A stretch of DNA of 7,022 nucleotides, taken from contig CAADWS010000091.1 in NCBI GenBank assembly GCA_900752815.1, positions 1 to 7,022 of the forward strand, in the 5' to 3' direction. The first letter of the stretch is position 1, and every line of letters starts with the position of its first letter. The translations under genes were made by a program, and so were the position numbers. Below the pieces are notes generated by a model. That model had not been told where the DNA came from and did not search any database. It was given only the letters and a program-made list of their open reading frames with translations. This document shows, piece after piece, positions 6,588-7,022 of this stretch. This DNA is from Bacteroidaceae bacterium. GTDB lineage: Bacteria; Bacteroidota; Bacteroidia; Bacteroidales; Bacteroidaceae.

Positions 6588-6753
6588 GCCGAAGGCAAAA
6601 AGCCGTTTTCCGGGCCTCTGCGCAACGTTTCCGGACACGGGCGGGCACATCTCCGCCGAAGGCAATTTGCGGCCACAGCGCGGCGCTAACGCGCGTCAAT
6701 GGACGCAGGCACAACCTTCCGGCAGCGCAGCCGGGAAAAATACTGAAACAACA

Positions 6754-6789
6754 TGCGGGAGCGGACAGGTCAGACTGTCCGCTCCCGCA
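6754..6789. terminator. Long perfect hairpin, possible (bidirectional) terminator
   Basis: A 15-bp perfect stem (6754-6768 TGCGGGAGCGGACAG with 6775-6789 CTGTCCGCTCCCGCA) closes a 6-base loop GTCAGA. It lies 166 bases after the deoC stop, so it could end the deoC transcript. The + strand tail is pyrimidine-rich (GCTTTCTGCTCTG) without a clean T-run. The minus-strand tail has TTGTTTCAGTATTTTT, a better match to a terminator for a gene converging from the right. A protein-binding site or a non-terminator structural RNA element cannot be excluded. Confidence 0.55.
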
Positions 6790-6936
6790 CGCTTTCTGCT
6801 CTGTCCTCCCAGCATTCCTCCGTCGCAGGGAAACACCGCCCACGCGGTAAAATTCCGGCCGTCAGCAACCAACGCGCCGCCGGAAAAACACCTCCGCCAC
6901 CCTTCCGTTCCACCTGCCGCAGCAAGGGCAAAAACA

Positions 6937-7022
6937 AAAGTACTGACTGTTTTTACGAAAGTAAGGATAGAAATTTCTAAAGTACCAACTGTTTTTTCTA
7001 AAGTACTGACTGTTTTCACGAA
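6937..7022. repeat. Tandem repeat array with 21-bp period (running off the window)
   Basis: Four consecutive 21-bp units begin at 6937, 6958, 6979 and 7000. Each opens with AAAGTA, and the window ends 2 bases into a possible fifth. Units 1 and 4 agree at 20 of 21 positions, units 1 and 3 at 17 of 21, and unit 2 is the most diverged (13 of 21 against unit 3). The array is AT-rich against a GC-rich background. Because 21 is a multiple of 3, it stays open in one + frame, reading heptads such as KVLTVFT, and in one minus frame, reading KTVSTL-type heptads. Whether it is translated cannot be decided here. There are no unique spacers, so it is not CRISPR. Confidence 0.85.

Larger units (their letters stand above)
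6588..7022. other. Intergenic region after deoC, no convincing gene
   Basis: Open frames exist on both strands because the region is GC-rich, but none resembles a known protein or has a supported start. An 11-base direct repeat GCCGAAGGCAA occurs at 6588-6598 and 6655-6665, the first copy abutting the deoC stop. A 7-bp inverted repeat TTCCGGC/GCCGGAA (6853-6859 and 6879-6885) encloses 19 bases. The two strongest structures, the hairpin at 6754-6789 and the 21-bp array from 6937, are listed separately. Bases about 6790-6930 are C-rich, like the region upstream of mnmG. The two share CCGCCGGAAA at 201-210 and 6877-6886, which may be compositional. Confidence 0.6.

Noticed and set aside
6594..6610. 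Possible terminator immediately after the deoC stop
   Set aside because: Only a 3-bp GGC/GCC stem around five A residues precedes the TTTT, which is too weak to support.
5247..6665. 472-codon open frame on the minus strand opposite the MazG-like gene and deoC
   Set aside because: It lies antisense to two genes with complete family motifs. Its length comes from GC-rich codon use leaving few stops on the opposite strand, and its product shows no recognisable domain.
6935..6942. Minus-strand TACTTTTG matching the -7 consensus TAnnTTTG
   Set aside because: It is created by the repeat unit, has no TTTG at the right spacing on the minus strand, and no supported minus-strand gene follows.
6696..7019. 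107-codon minus-strand frame running through the hairpin and the 21-bp array
   Set aside because: Only the repeat-encoded N-terminal heptads look ordered. The rest is compositional, and the start at the window edge is arbitrary. It is kept as a question under the repeat finding rather than called as a gene.
6937..7022. CRISPR-like array
   Set aside because: The units are directly adjacent with no unique spacers, the period is only 21 bp, and no cas gene is present.

Overview
The window looks like a chromosomal housekeeping segment from a member of the Bacteroidota, most likely of the order Bacteroidales. Three things support this. The gene order mnmG - apt - uvrC - dtd - mazG-like - deoC is one I associate with Bacteroides/Prevotella-type genomes. 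The promoter-like sites fit the Bacteroidota -7 consensus TAnnTTTG. No gene start is preceded by an obvious Shine-Dalgarno sequence. The genus cannot be fixed from the sequence alone.

Layout. Bases 1-268 are non-coding: an AT-rich first ~100 bases, then a very C-rich stretch with a GC hairpin. A well-formed promoter (269-299) leads into mnmG (322-2199). The mnmG-apt gap holds a perfect 16-bp parS palindrome (2206-2221), the binding site of the chromosome-partitioning protein ParB. apt (2255-2791) ends in a clear intrinsic terminator (2843-2880). A new -7 element (2886-2893) then precedes uvrC (2963-4798). A third -7 element lies in the uvrC-dtd gap. dtd (4829-5281), a single-domain MazG-like gene (5301-5639) and deoC (5655-6587) follow closely on the same strand and probably form one transcription unit, possibly together with uvrC. 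The last 435 bases carry no convincing gene. They contain a perfect 15-bp-stem hairpin (6754-6789) and, running off the window edge, an AT-rich tandem array with a 21-bp period (6937-7022).

All six proteins are core functions. They cover tRNA wobble modification (MnmG), purine salvage (Apt), nucleotide excision repair (UvrC), removal of D-amino acids from tRNA (Dtd), probable hydrolysis of non-canonical or excess NTPs (MazG-like) and deoxyribose-phosphate breakdown (DeoC). The shared theme is nucleic-acid quality control and nucleotide recycling. All six open frames appear intact, with family motifs in place.

I found no phage, transposon, CRISPR, toxin-antitoxin or defence system. The items most worth a second look are the parS site, the terminator/promoter arrangement that fixes the uvrC start, the 21-bp array, and the unusual N-terminus and active-site substitutions of DeoC.
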